From NCBI GenBank assembly GCA_021779875.1, contig JAJXZV010000003.1, forward strand, positions 1 to 5,971: a DNA stretch of 5,971 nt, read 5' to 3'. Position 1 is the first letter of the stretch, and each line of letters starts with the position of its first letter. Shown piece by piece: positions 5,942 to 5,971 of this stretch. This DNA is from Pseudomonadota bacterium. Lineage in GTDB: Bacteria; Pseudomonadota; Gammaproteobacteria; Steroidobacterales; Steroidobacteraceae. A model generated the notes under the pieces. The model saw nothing but the letters and a program-made list of their open reading frames with translations, had not been told where the DNA came from and searched no databases. Position numbers and translations under genes: made by a program.

Positions 5942-5971
5942 AGAGAGAGAGAGAGGGGGGGGTGCGTGTGT
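5942..5971 (+). repeat. Simple-sequence end: (AG)7, G8, then TG-rich
   Basis: Seven AG units (5942-5955) run into eight G (5955-5962) and then TGCGTGTGT to the window edge. Microsatellite of this kind is unusual in bacterial chromosomes and common in eukaryotic intergenic DNA. It may also explain why the sequence ends here. Confidence 0.7.

Larger units (their letters stand above)
5381..5971. other. Non-bacterial-looking, low-complexity region with no supportable gene
   Basis: This stretch changes abruptly from the GC-rich coding pattern before it. It holds a T-rich start, a purine/AC-rich part (about 5441-5605) with GAAGAAA, ACAAGACA and CAAACAACAAA-type runs, an alternating GCGCGTGCGCGCACG segment (5609-5623), a G-rich run (5624-5660), a mixed part (5661-5940), and a simple-sequence end. 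Reading frames here, including one of 136 codons on plus (5483-5893) and one of 108 on minus (5388-5714), translate to low-complexity peptides without any domain, and I do not accept them as genes. No tRNA or rRNA was recognised. The texture is like untranslated or intergenic eukaryotic DNA. Confidence 0.6.

Noticed and set aside
1..5971. CRISPR array, rRNA, prophage or toxin-antitoxin genes
   Set aside because: No regularly spaced direct repeats, rRNA-like segments or phage/toxin motifs were seen on either strand.

Overview
About the first 5.24 kb is the middle and end of a cytochrome c oxidase (aa3-type) operon from a high-GC proteobacterium. The last ~0.7 kb does not belong to that operon and looks eukaryotic. 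Gene content and order (coxA/ctaD tail, small membrane protein, ctaG, ctaE, an opposing DUF2909 gene, SURF1, a SCO-like protein, ctaA, ctaB) match the arrangement I know from gammaproteobacteria such as Pseudomonas and Xanthomonadales. Codons mostly end in G or C, several starts are GTG, and genes overlap by a few bases. A genus cannot be named from sequence alone.

Layout: 1-195 is the C-terminus of oxidase subunit I. It runs through a 41-residue one-helix protein (192-317) into ctaG/cox11 (314-859), which inserts CuB into subunit I. ctaE, subunit III, follows (904-1791). A strong GC hairpin (1804-1830) separates it from a convergent minus-strand twin-helix DUF2909 gene (1839-2048). A second plus-strand block begins at 2090: SURF1 (2090-2845), a thioredoxin-fold SCO-like membrane protein (2832-3452), ctaA heme A synthase (3457-4458), and ctaB/cyoE heme O synthase (from 4439). 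Together these encode structural subunits plus copper insertion (CtaG, perhaps the SCO-like protein) and heme A supply: CtaB makes heme O, CtaA converts it to heme A, and SURF1 helps deliver it.

The operon breaks inside ctaB. At about 5240-5246, after roughly 268 good CyoE residues, the frame passes without a stop into the fingers/palm motifs of a eukaryotic-type non-LTR retrotransposon reverse transcriptase (GVPQGSVLGPLLW ... FADDI). That fragment is cut off in turn at a T-rich tract (5379-5400). From there to 5971 the composition changes to AC-, GA- and G-rich low-complexity sequence with no supportable gene, a 15-bp inverted repeat and a GA/G/TG simple-sequence end. The most economical reading is a chimeric contig or clone joining bacterial DNA to DNA of a eukaryote (host, prey or culture partner). 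Real transfer of the bacterial operon into a eukaryotic genome is possible but less likely. The eukaryote might be a kinetoplastid, but this is weakly supported. I saw no new defence or mobile system; the join is the notable feature.
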